NCBI GenBank assembly: GCA_946478755.1
Contig: CAMLDJ010000118.1
Coordinates: 1 to 15,365 of the forward strand
DNA: 15,365 nt
Direction of reading: 5' to 3'
Origin: an uncultured Pedobacter sp.
GTDB taxonomy: Bacteria > Bacteroidota > Bacteroidia > Sphingobacteriales > Sphingobacteriaceae
Made by a program: the position numbers and the translations under genes. Below are positions 5,930 to 13,516 of this stretch, piece by piece. Under the pieces are notes generated by a model. The model was not told the DNA's origin. It did no database searches and saw only the letters and a program-made list of their open reading frames with translations. Position 1 is the first letter of the stretch, and each line of letters begins with the position of its first letter.

Positions 5930-8416
5930 TTATCTGTTATTTAATAAGTGATCCAATAATTTTATAGAATACCCCCCCACAACCGTACGTGCCTGGAAAC
6001 CGACCTGTTTGCCATTGGTTGTTTCATGCCAGTCGTTCAATGGAACCCTGTCCGGCGTTTCGACAGCGAACTTATAGACCGGGTTTACCAATTTATCAAA
6101 ATCAGCACGGTTATCGGCGAGCGTTGCCGTCCATAGGATCCAGTCCGATTTGGTATAGGTGCGGCGGCTGTCTAAAGGCAGGCCAAATGCATTTTGCTTA
6201 TTCAGGTAAAAATTAATTTCTTTCTTATAAACTTCTTTCGGAAAAATGCCAAGGTTCAGCACCTTATCCCAAACCAGGTTGTATTTCTGGCTCCAGGTAT
6301 TTTTCTTATCAAATGTGAGTGAAAAATGGTCTCCGGCGTCAGCCATCCTGATCCATTTTTGAGCCATTTCCCTGGCCATGTTTTTATATTTTGTCGCGAC
6401 ATCGGTTTTCCCCAGTTGTTCCGCGAGCATACCAAAACTACCTAAGGCAACGATTGCCTTCGCCGATAAATTGGTGTTCCGAGCCAGGTGACCGGCAAAA
6501 TCATCCGTACACAACTGGTTGGCCGGATCAAACCCTTCTTTACTCAGGTAATCTGCCCAGGTACTTAAAGTTTCCCAATGCTTTTTAGCATAGGCGGCAT
6601 TTCCTTCAACTTTGGCAATCGCGGCTGTCAAAATGATCATATTCCCCGATTCTTCAACCGGCATATCCTCCCCATAGGTCTGGCCGTTTGCCAAAGGATA
6701 AGTACCAAGATCATGGGCTGCAAATGGCTTTTTCCATCTGCCACTTTCACTGTAATAAAAGATCCCGTTTAACATCCCTTTAAGCAGGTCAGGGTTATAA
6801 ACCAGAAATAATGGTGCGGAAGGGTAGGTAATATCTACGGTGTTGATAGAACCGTTGCTAAAATTCTCCTTGGAGAGAAAAAGCAATTCGCCATCAGGGC
6901 TTTTAACCAGTTTATGCCCGGAGATTGCCTGTCTATAAGCAAGTACGCAAAGTTTCGCATACTTTTCGCCACCAGCAGCTACGGCTTTTTTATACAACGA
7001 TGCATCGAAATCATTGCATTTCCTGATCACCTCTGCGTATACATTGTTCGCTTTAACCAACTCGCTTTCAAAAGATCTGGAACCATCTGCATTCCAGAAT
7101 GCTTTAAGATTTTTGCCAAAAAATTGAACTGATTCCAGATCGTCATAACCAAGCATCACATATTGTTGTTTTCCGGCAGTTCCAACCTGTCCAAATGACA
7201 ACACTGTACTTAAAGATAATTTTGCACCTGTGGCGGCGGTTTGTCTAACCGTTTTTCCCGGTTTAAGGAAATCGCGGGCTCCATTTTTTAGGGGAACCGT
7301 ATACTGGATTGCCCGGCTTGCGGATGGAACAGCAACATACATATATCCCCAATCTATCCGGAGGTCATCACCAGATTTTTTCATTACCGGCTGATCAATC
7401 GTTCCTGCCTTCAGGACGGAGAGGCCGGTTGCATTTGCTTTTTCAACCTTAACAGGCTGTCCCGCCGTATTCACGGCTATGCTTGTTGCGGCATTAAAAA
7501 GTACTTCTACCTGATGAACTTTCTTATCGTTTGATTTTACCTGGTAAGTGATATAAGAAATTGGCCTTGATACCATATTCAGATCATCCATTAACAAGGG
7601 CGATGTAAATTTCAGGCTCAGATCTATCCCCCCCGTTTTAAATTCATAGCTGGTCTGGGTAGCCGTAATCTTACACTGCTTTTGTTGCGCAGCAGCGATC
7701 TGTTTTAACGGCGCTGCACTGGAAATTAACCCGGCATCAAGCCATGCTCCGCCAGCTGTATTCCTGATGTGAACAGCCAGTACATTCTTTCCTTTTTTAA
7801 GCTGTTTTAATACGGCGTCTTTTACCGGAATATAGGAGAAGCGGTTGCTGGTCCAGCCAATAAAATTGTAGATCATCTGACCATTTAAAAAGACCTCCAC
7901 GTTGTCGTCGTGGTTCAATTTTAACGTCAGATCTTTTAATGCCGGATCGTTCAGTTCAAAAGTTCTCCTCACCCAAAGTTCTTTTGAAGTCCATGCGGTA
8001 GCCGCACCCCCAGCAAGATCACCAAATGGTGCAGCACCTGATTTCCACTCAGACGTATTGAAGTCCGTACGGTTCCAATCCGGCGCCGGCGCTGCGGTGG
8101 TGTAACTGAATTGATAGTCCTGATCGTCGGAGGTTGGAAGCACATTGGTGTAGGGCCTTTCCAGGGCACCCAAAAAGTGGTAGGGGATCCCATCAACTTT
8201 AATGATTCCTGTTAATGATTGGTTTGCTCCCGTCCAATGCTTGGTTACAGAACCGCTAACCTGGTCTGTGGTCGACCAGATGCTAAAATAAGGGTCGTGA
8301 GTAATTAAGGGATAGGCCGGAGCTAAACGATCCTGGGCAACTGCATTTAACAGTATAGCCAAAAACCCTAAACTAAAAAATAATCGCTTCATCGTATGTT
8401 TGGTTGTGTGTTTCAT
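5930..8416 (-). CDS. Secreted GtaA-like protein (DUF4965/DUF5127/DUF1793 family)
   Basis: This 828-residue exported protein belongs to the family containing Aspergillus glutaminase A. The mature N-terminus (LAPAYPLITHDPYFSIWS, about 32-49) is typical. A jelly-roll carbohydrate-binding-like segment follows at about 105-240 (FNTSEWKSGAAPFGD, ELWVRRTFEL, DDNVEVFLNGQ, GKNVLAVHIRNTAGGAW), then the DUF5127 beta region, then a C-terminal (alpha/alpha)6 domain with NQLCTDDFAGHLARNTNLSA and the end block TVVGGYSIKLLDHLL. Annotation as glutaminase is inherited; the bacterial members' activity is not established to my knowledge, and the 6-hairpin fold suggests glycan action is possible. The ATG at 8416 lies 7 bp past the GH2 stop. 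An in-frame ATG at 8392 (MKRLFFSLGFLAILLNAVAQ) would give a tidier signal peptide. The gene sits between GH2 and GH92 genes on the same strand, which points to a shared glycoprotein or glycan substrate. Confidence 0.88.
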   Translation of the reverse strand: MKHTTKHTMKRLFFSLGFLAILLNAVAQDRLAPAYPLITHDPYFSIWSTTDQVSGSVTKHWTGANQSLTGIIKVDGIPYHFLGALERPYTNVLPTSDDQDYQFSYTTAAPAPDWNRTDFNTSEWKSGAAPFGDLAGGAATAWTSKELWVRRTFELNDPALKDLTLKLNHDDNVEVFLNGQMIYNFIGWTSNRFSYIPVKDAVLKQLKKGKNVLAVHIRNTAGGAWLDAGLISSAAPLKQIAAAQQKQCKITATQTSYEFKTGGIDLSLKFTSPLLMDDLNMVSRPISYITYQVKSNDKKVHQVEVLFNAATSIAVNTAGQPVKVEKANATGLSVLKAGTIDQPVMKKSGDDLRIDWGYMYVAVPSASRAIQYTVPLKNGARDFLKPGKTVRQTAATGAKLSLSTVLSFGQVGTAGKQQYVMLGYDDLESVQFFGKNLKAFWNADGSRSFESELVKANNVYAEVIRKCNDFDASLYKKAVAAGGEKYAKLCVLAYRQAISGHKLVKSPDGELLFLSKENFSNGSINTVDITYPSAPLFLVYNPDLLKGMLNGIFYYSESGRWKKPFAAHDLGTYPLANGQTYGEDMPVEESGNMIILTAAIAKVEGNAAYAKKHWETLSTWADYLSKEGFDPANQLCTDDFAGHLARNTNLSAKAIVALGSFGMLAEQLGKTDVATKYKNMAREMAQKWIRMADAGDHFSLTFDKKNTWSQKYNLVWDKVLNLGIFPKEVYKKEINFYLNKQNAFGLPLDSRRTYTKSDWILWTATLADNRADFDKLVNPVYKFAVETPDRVPLNDWHETTNGKQVGFQARTVVGGYSIKLLDHLLNNR

Positions 8417-8423
8417 TTACAGA

Positions 8424-10259
8424 TCAGGGAGGTGTTATCAGATACAAGCTGTCATTCAGCTCCCTTATCTTTGCTTCAGGCAGTTTCATGATCCGGTCAT
8501 AGGTCATTAAACCATTCGTTTCCTGCTCAACATCCGTGGTTTGTGTATATACGGCGGCAGATAATCCGCTTCTTATTAAATGCTGCATGGTTTTGATAAA
8601 TGAAGCATATTTATCAAAAAGCGCATCAGCTGTCTTGAAAGACTGGTACCCCCAATTGTCTTTATTCTTCCAGGTATGCCCGGGAACCGGTAAGCCCAGC
8701 CCACCGAATTCTCCTAACACGATGGCATGCGTAGCCCCAAAGATGTCCGGTCTCGGCATTTTAGGATCCGGGTAATGGTGCAGATCCACAATATCCCCGG
8801 TAACCACATGATTACCGCCACTTGCACTGTTTACTAATCTGGAAGGATCCTTTTCTTTAGTCCACGCCGCAATTTCTTTCGTTTTGAACTGTCCCCAGGC
8901 CTCGTTAAATGGCGTCCAGACCACAATCGAGGGGAAGTTATGAAGCTCTGTCATGATTTCATTCCATTCTTTACGGTAGATGGCTTCCGACGCTGGCGTA
9001 CGGTCCTTGTCCGCACCGCCCATAATCCCCAGATTCGGTTCCCAATGATTGCCAAGATCACCACTCGGCATATCCTGCCATACCAGCATACCCAATTTAT
9101 CACATTCGTAATACCATCTTGCAGGCTCTACTTTAATGTGTTTGCGGATCATATTAAAACCCATTTCCTTTGTTTTTTTAATATCAAAGATCAAAGCATC
9201 TTCTGTAGGGGCAGTGTATAATCCATCAGGCCACCAGCCCTGATCCAACGGGCCATATTGAAATACAAACTCATTGTTCAGCAACATCCGCTGTATGCCA
9301 TTCCGATCGGGCCCCATTGATGATTTACGCATAGCAAAATAGCTTAGCGCTTCGTCAATTACTTTCCTGTTACGGATCAGTTCGATTTTTAAATCATATA
9401 AGAAAGGAGCTTTGGCCGACCATAATTTTGGGTTTTTTATCGCCAAAGAAATTTGGTCTCCAGCATCTCTCTCTTCTTCCGCAACTTTACTTTTGCCATC
9501 AAATGCAGTCAGGCGAATCTTGTCGCCCGGCTGTAGCGATTCAGCATTTACAACTACTGAAAGTGTTTTTGCGTCGATGTCTGGTGTTTGTGTGGTGGAG
9601 ACGATATATGTTTTCGGAACACTTTCCAGCCAAACCGTTTGCCAGATGCCAGTAACCGGTGTATACCAGATTCCTTCGGGTTTCCTCACCTGTTTGCCTC
9701 TTGGCTGAGGGCCCTGGTCGGTAGGATCCCAGACACGTACTTTTATCTCCTGTGCTGCTCCTTTTTTAAGAAGATGGGTAATATTAAAGGTAAAAGAATC
9801 AAAACCACCTTCATGTTTGCCCGCGCTTTTGCCATTCACAAAAACTTCTGCCTGCCAGTCTACCGCGCCAAAATGTAACAGAACATCTTTAGCCCGCATG
9901 GCCGCTGGAACGGTGATCATATGCTTATACCATAATACACTGTCTTTACCAACGGTTTTGCCGACACCAGAAAGGGCAGATTCAATAGCAAAAGGCACAA
10001 GGATACCACCCTGATAACTGGCAGGTTCTTTTTGATCTTTAGCGGTAATGGCGTAACTCCATAAACCATTTATATTTTTCCAGTTGTTTGTACGTACAAG
10101 TTGCGGACGGGGATATTCTGGCAATGGGGCTTTAGGGTCTACTTTTTCCGCCCAGGACGTTGCAATTCGATCCTTAATCGGCGCCCATTTCATTTGCTGC
10201 GCATTTGACGATGAGTAGCTCAATAGAAAAAGCAATACGCCCGATAGAAGTTTGTGCAT
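8424..10259 (-). CDS. Secreted glycoside hydrolase family 2 enzyme
   Basis: This 611-residue protein has a signal peptide (MHKLLSGVLLFLLSYSSSNA, cleavage before QQ). A sugar-binding jelly roll covers about 45-215 (VDWQAEVFVNGKSAGKHEGG, then GIWQTVWLESVP), an immunoglobulin-like domain about 220-310, and a TIM barrel about 325-600. The acid/base is E453 in WTPFNEAWG (448-456) and the nucleophile is E517 in VLGEFGG (514-520). Both are in the expected order and spacing for a retaining GH2 enzyme. It is shorter than LacZ (no C-terminal small-chain domain), as in many Bacteroidetes exo-enzymes. Whether it removes beta-galactose, beta-mannose or another sugar cannot be read from the sequence; the neighbouring GH92 alpha-mannosidase makes a mannose-containing glycan plausible. 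It is first in the run GH2, GtaA-like, GH92, with gaps of 7 and 34 bp, so its promoter should lie at 10260-10556. I found no good TAnnTTTG box there on this strand. Confidence 0.93.
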   Translation of the reverse strand: MHKLLSGVLLFLLSYSSSNAQQMKWAPIKDRIATSWAEKVDPKAPLPEYPRPQLVRTNNWKNINGLWSYAITAKDQKEPASYQGGILVPFAIESALSGVGKTVGKDSVLWYKHMITVPAAMRAKDVLLHFGAVDWQAEVFVNGKSAGKHEGGFDSFTFNITHLLKKGAAQEIKVRVWDPTDQGPQPRGKQVRKPEGIWYTPVTGIWQTVWLESVPKTYIVSTTQTPDIDAKTLSVVVNAESLQPGDKIRLTAFDGKSKVAEEERDAGDQISLAIKNPKLWSAKAPFLYDLKIELIRNRKVIDEALSYFAMRKSSMGPDRNGIQRMLLNNEFVFQYGPLDQGWWPDGLYTAPTEDALIFDIKKTKEMGFNMIRKHIKVEPARWYYECDKLGMLVWQDMPSGDLGNHWEPNLGIMGGADKDRTPASEAIYRKEWNEIMTELHNFPSIVVWTPFNEAWGQFKTKEIAAWTKEKDPSRLVNSASGGNHVVTGDIVDLHHYPDPKMPRPDIFGATHAIVLGEFGGLGLPVPGHTWKNKDNWGYQSFKTADALFDKYASFIKTMQHLIRSGLSAAVYTQTTDVEQETNGLMTYDRIMKLPEAKIRELNDSLYLITPP

Positions 10260-10332
10260 AAGATCTAAATTTGGTTAGGGCTGCAGCACAATGTAAAAAT
10301 CTCGTGCCAGCAACATTCAAATATTAGAATTT

Positions 10333-10349
10333 TAAAGCAAGTTGCTTTA
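10333..10349. promoter_or_regulatory. 17-nt palindrome, candidate operator in the divergent intergenic region
   Basis: TAAAGCAA-G-TTGCTTTA is a perfect dyad of 8 bp on each side of one base. It lies 74 bp upstream of the GH2 start and about 150 bp upstream of the response-regulator -7 box. No gene is transcribed into it, so a terminator role is unlikely. The binding protein is unknown. Confidence 0.4.
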
Positions 10350-10399
10350 CAATTTTGTATCATAATTTCTTCAATTTGTCTCTATTTTCCTACCCAGGA

Positions 10400-10450
10400 A
10401 GCTGAAATGATGCAAAGTACCTGCAGTGGCCTACCGCTTTCATTTCGGCT
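10400..10450 (+). repeat. Imperfect inverted repeat upstream of the REC-AraC gene
   Basis: AGCTGAAATGA (10400-10410) and TCATTTCGGCT (10440-10450) are inverted with one mismatch, which becomes a G.U pair in plus-strand RNA; the loop is 29 nt. It lies upstream of the candidate -7 box at 10500, so it may be a binding site or part of an upstream transcript. No T-rich tail follows. The rest of 10260-10556 shows nothing else that I can name. Confidence 0.35.
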
Positions 10451-10499
10451 GCTGAGTTATATGGTGCTGTCTGACCAGATGAATTGACCCGGATTTTAA

Positions 10500-10507
10500 T
10501 ATATTTG
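10500..10507 (+). promoter_or_regulatory. Candidate -7 box for the REC-AraC gene
   Basis: TATATTTG is a full match to the Bacteroidetes TAnnTTTG element and lies 49 bp before the ATG at 10557. No TTG is present at the ideal 19-nt spacing; the nearest is at 10484-10486 with a 13-nt spacer. The -33 side is therefore weak, as would fit an activated promoter. Confidence 0.4.
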
Positions 10508-10556
10508 TTTAGGACTTCTTATCCATCATCACTATGGAGTTTAATTTAAAAGGCAA

Positions 10557-11387
10557 ATGGAAAAAGATGTAAACTTAGGATCGGGTACAGACCACAAAGC
10601 GGCGAAACCTGTTATTCTGCTTGTGGACGACAACGAAGAGATCCTGGATTTTATTTCAGATGACCTGAGCGAAAAATTTAAGGTCCTGGTTGCGGAGAAT
10701 GGCCTGGAAGGCTTAGCAATCCTTGAACGTGAGCTTGTTCATCTCGTCATCAGTGATGTGATGATGCCGGAGATGGACGGCTTTGAATTCTGTAAAAGAA
10801 TAAAGTCAAGCATTGAATTCAGTCACATTCCGGTGATCCTGCTGACCGCGAAAAACACCCTTCAGTCTAAAATTGAAGGCCTGGAATTGGGTGCTGATGT
10901 CTACATTGATAAACCCTTTTCTCCTGAATTCCTGCAGGTACAGGCCTCCAGCCTGATCGCCAACAGAAACAAGATCAAAGCCTATTTCTCCAGTTCGCCC
11001 CTGCTACACCTGAAAAGCATTGCACCCACTAAAGCAGATGAACAGTTACTGGAGCAAATACAATCTATCATTGATCAAAACATCAGCAATCCTGATCTGG
11101 ACGTAGAGCAGCTGGCGGATCAGATGCATATGAGCAGGCCGACTTTATACCGGAAAATTAAATCTATTTCTAATCTCAGTCCCAATGAACTGATCAACCT
11201 TTCACGTCTGAAAAAAGCGGCTCAATTGCTGGATAACAGAATATATAAAATATACGAAATCTCTGAAATGGTTGGCTACAGCTCACAAACACAATTTGGA
11301 AGAGTGTTCGCTAAGCAATTTGGCATGTCGCCAACTGAATATGTGAGTAATCATGGCAAAGAAGCAGGTCCAAGCTTTGCTATGTGA
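10557..11387 (+). CDS. Stand-alone response regulator: REC domain plus AraC-type HTH
   Basis: This 276-residue cytoplasmic regulator has a receiver domain at about 17-135: acidic pair D24-D25 in LLVDDN, phospho-acceptor D67 in VISDVMMPEMDG, T97 in LLTAK, and K119 in DKPF. An AraC-family double HTH follows at about 165-266 (DVEQLADQMHMSRPTLYRKIK, then EISEMVGYSSQTQFGRVFAKQFGMSPTEY). The same REC-AraC arrangement forms the C-terminus of the hybrid two-component systems that control glycan-use genes in Bacteroidetes. Here it stands alone, and no kinase is adjacent; the PAS sensor at 1-1377 is over 9 kb away. It is transcribed divergently from the GH2 operon, a common place for a controller, but the link is inference. 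The last nine residues extend past the HTH and their codons overlap the end of the convergent FAD/Rieske gene by 8 bp. Confidence 0.93.
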   Translation: MEKDVNLGSGTDHKAAKPVILLVDDNEEILDFISDDLSEKFKVLVAENGLEGLAILERELVHLVISDVMMPEMDGFEFCKRIKSSIEFSHIPVILLTAKNTLQSKIEGLELGADVYIDKPFSPEFLQVQASSLIANRNKIKAYFSSSPLLHLKSIAPTKADEQLLEQIQSIIDQNISNPDLDVEQLADQMHMSRPTLYRKIKSISNLSPNELINLSRLKKAAQLLDNRIYKIYEISEMVGYSSQTQFGRVFAKQFGMSPTEYVSNHGKEAGPSFAM

Positions 11388-12930
11388 CGGTTACACTTTC
11401 CAGGTCCTGTGTTGGCGGGCCTGTCAATACTTTCCCTGTTACATCAAACCTTCCACCATGACAAGGGCAATCCCAGCTCTGTTCCGCATCATTGAAATGA
11501 ACAATGCATCCAGCGTGGGTGCAAACGGGCCTTAGGGCCGTTATGGCACCTGAATCGTCCTTATATATAGCAACCTGTTCACCATCAAATACAGTGATCA
11601 TGCCTTGTCGGGGTTTAAGTTCCTGAAGCGAGGGCAAGTCTTCGGATGAAAAACGGTCTGCAACAAACCGCCAGGCAACATCTGCATTTTCCTTCACAAA
11701 TTCCGTGAACCCCGCAATAGGTTTTAGCCTCGATGGGGCGAACAAGGCGGCATAATCGCTTTCTTTTCCTAGAACCAGGTCCGATATGATCTTTGCCGAT
11801 AAAGTACCGAATATCATGCCGTTCCCATTAAATCCAGTCGCTACATAAATATTTTCTGAGGCACCAGGCATCTTTCCTATATAAGGTAGTCCGTCTACCG
11901 GAACATAGTACTGTGCAGACCATTCGTAATCCACCGAGGCAATATTGAAATAGCTTTCCGCATAGTTTCTCAGGTTTTCGAAAGCGCGGACGGAATCTCC
12001 ATGGCCTGTTTTGTGGTCCTCCCCTCCCACGATCAGGTAGCGTTCCCCGTCAATGATATGCGTCCTGAGATAATGGTAAGGTTCCTGCATATCATAAGTC
12101 AATCCTTCGGGATAGCTGTCATCTTTTAATTTAATTCCAAGCACATAACTTCTATAAGGTGCACATCTGAAGCTCAAGAGATTAATCCCCGGTGGGATGT
12201 GCGTGGCATAAACCAGGTGTCGTGCCTGAAAGACACCCTGTTCCGCCTCAGCAGAATGAACCCCATCACTAAAATTGGTTTTTTTTATCCGGGTTCCCTC
12301 AATAATATCTCCTCCCAGCAGTCTGAACGCTTTTACAAGTGCATGAATATATTTTAATGGATGAAATTGCGCCTGATGCTCAAAGGAAATGGCTTGCTCA
12401 AAAGAAATAGGAACCCCATTTTTTTCCGCCCTGTTTACTGCTACGCCGGCGTTTACAGCCGACTCAAAGATTTTCTCCAGCTCCCTGCTTTCTTTTACAT
12501 CTTGCGAAAAGAGCCATCCCGCTTTGTATTCAAAGTCGCAGGCAATATCAAGGCTTTGTACAAAGCCCTCAATGATCGCTATTGCCTCCTTCCCTGCCCG
12601 GGCAACCTGCTGTGCAGCATCAGAGCCAAAATCCTTTTCAATTTCGGGGTAGGTAGCATCGAAAAAAGTATTTAAATGGGCAGTTGTCCCCCCGGTTGTA
12701 CCAAAGCCCACATTTCCGGCCTCGACGATCAGGCAGCGCTGTCCCGCCCGTTGCAGCATTAATGCGGTGGTCAGCCCGGTTATCCCTGCGCCTACGATAA
12801 GGGTATCATATACCTGATGATCGGGATCTGAACCCCTTGATTCCGGGCTTTCCCTTTCCTGGTTTTTTTGCCAGATGCTTTCGCTTAAAGTGTCTCTCTT
12901 CTTTGAATCACGTACATTCAGGTTTTCCAT
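11380..12930 (-). CDS. FAD-dependent oxidoreductase (DAO family) with C-terminal Rieske domain
   Basis: This 516-residue protein has no signal peptide. After a polar 40-residue lead, VGAGITGL (46-53) gives the GxGxxG dinucleotide-binding fold and VEAG (69-72) the ribose-binding acid, marking a DAO/GlpO-type flavoprotein. The C-terminal FAD contact region is VATGFNGNGMIFG (363-375). Residues about 430-516 form a Rieske [2Fe-2S] domain with CTHAGC (470-475) and CPCHGG (488-493). Ligands should be C470, H472, C488 and H491, with C475/C490 able to form the stabilising disulfide. Fusions of this kind are widespread in bacteria, but their substrate is generally unknown; amine or amino-acid oxidation is a family-level guess. 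The gene follows msrA by 58 bp on the same strand, probably in the same transcript, and its TAG overlaps the convergent response-regulator stop. Confidence 0.92.
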   Translation of the reverse strand: MENLNVRDSKKRDTLSESIWQKNQERESPESRGSDPDHQVYDTLIVGAGITGLTTALMLQRAGQRCLIVEAGNVGFGTTGGTTAHLNTFFDATYPEIEKDFGSDAAQQVARAGKEAIAIIEGFVQSLDIACDFEYKAGWLFSQDVKESRELEKIFESAVNAGVAVNRAEKNGVPISFEQAISFEHQAQFHPLKYIHALVKAFRLLGGDIIEGTRIKKTNFSDGVHSAEAEQGVFQARHLVYATHIPPGINLLSFRCAPYRSYVLGIKLKDDSYPEGLTYDMQEPYHYLRTHIIDGERYLIVGGEDHKTGHGDSVRAFENLRNYAESYFNIASVDYEWSAQYYVPVDGLPYIGKMPGASENIYVATGFNGNGMIFGTLSAKIISDLVLGKESDYAALFAPSRLKPIAGFTEFVKENADVAWRFVADRFSSEDLPSLQELKPRQGMITVFDGEQVAIYKDDSGAITALRPVCTHAGCIVHFNDAEQSWDCPCHGGRFDVTGKVLTGPPTQDLESVTVT

Positions 12931-12988
12931 TTTTTCTGCTTTGGTTAGGTATATAACACCAGAACCAAGCAGTAGTTTTTAGAAAAAC

Positions 12989-13480
12989 CTAGCTCAATTT
13001 CCAATCCGGCCTTTCGAAGTGACACGTATACCCATACGGATGTTTTTGCAAATAATTCTGATGTTCCTCTTCGGCATTCCAAAAATCGCTCACCGGAACA
13101 ACTTCTGTTACAACCGGCCCTGGCCATTTACCGGAGGCTTCGAGCTCCGCAATGAGGGCGCGGGCAGTTTCGCGCTGTGTTTCGTCCATAAAAAAAATAG
13201 CCGAACGGTAAGAGGCACCAATGTCATTCCCCTGCCTGTTTCGGGTTGTTGGGTCGTGAATCTGAAAAAAATATTCAAGAAGTGTGCGATAGGATAATTT
13301 TGCCGGATCAAATGTGATTTCAATGGCTTCCGCATGGTTTCCGTGATTGCGGTATGTAGCGTTCGGAACATCTCCGCCGGTGTATCCAACTACGGTGGAG
13401 ATGACTCCCGGATAATGGCGGATCAGTTCTTCTACACCCCAAAAGCAACCGCCAGCAAGAATGGCTTTTTCAGTATTCAT
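12989..13480 (-). CDS. msrA: Peptide methionine (S)-S-oxide reductase MsrA
   Basis: This 163-residue protein is a normal length for MsrA, which reduces the S epimer of methionine sulfoxide in proteins and free methionine. The catalytic Cys12 lies in GGCFWGVEE (10-18). Other family blocks follow: [26 protein letters not shown] (the usual GHAE is NHAE here), YRSAIFF, and the C-terminal [23 protein letters not shown]153 near the end may act as a resolving cysteine. The protein is cytosolic, with no signal peptide. It starts 36 bp after the DnaE-type gene and is followed after 58 bp by the FAD/Rieske gene. This points to one transcript with an oxidative-damage theme. The start is supported by a Shine-Dalgarno-like AAGGGAG, unusual for this phylum. 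Confidence 0.96.
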   Translation of the reverse strand: MNTEKAILAGGCFWGVEELIRHYPGVISTVVGYTGGDVPNATYRNHGNHAEAIEITFDPAKLSYRTLLEYFFQIHDPTTRNRQGNDIGASYRSAIFFMDETQRETARALIAELEASGKWPGPVVTEVVPVSDFWNAEEEHQNYLQKHPYGYTCHFERPDWKLS

Positions 13481-13484
13481 AAAT

Positions 13485-13491
13485 CTCCCTT
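13485..13491 (-). promoter_or_regulatory. Shine-Dalgarno-like site of msrA
   Basis: AAGGGAG on the minus strand ends 4 nt before the msrA ATG. Most other starts in the window have only AT-rich leaders, so this site stands out and supports the chosen start. Confidence 0.4.
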
Positions 13492-13516
13492 AAGTTATAT
13501 AAATGTACAAATAAAA

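Noticed and set aside
10318..10325. AATATTTG on the minus strand as the -7 box of the GH2 operon
   Set aside because: One mismatch in TA and no TTG at 19-nt spacing, so the support is too weak.
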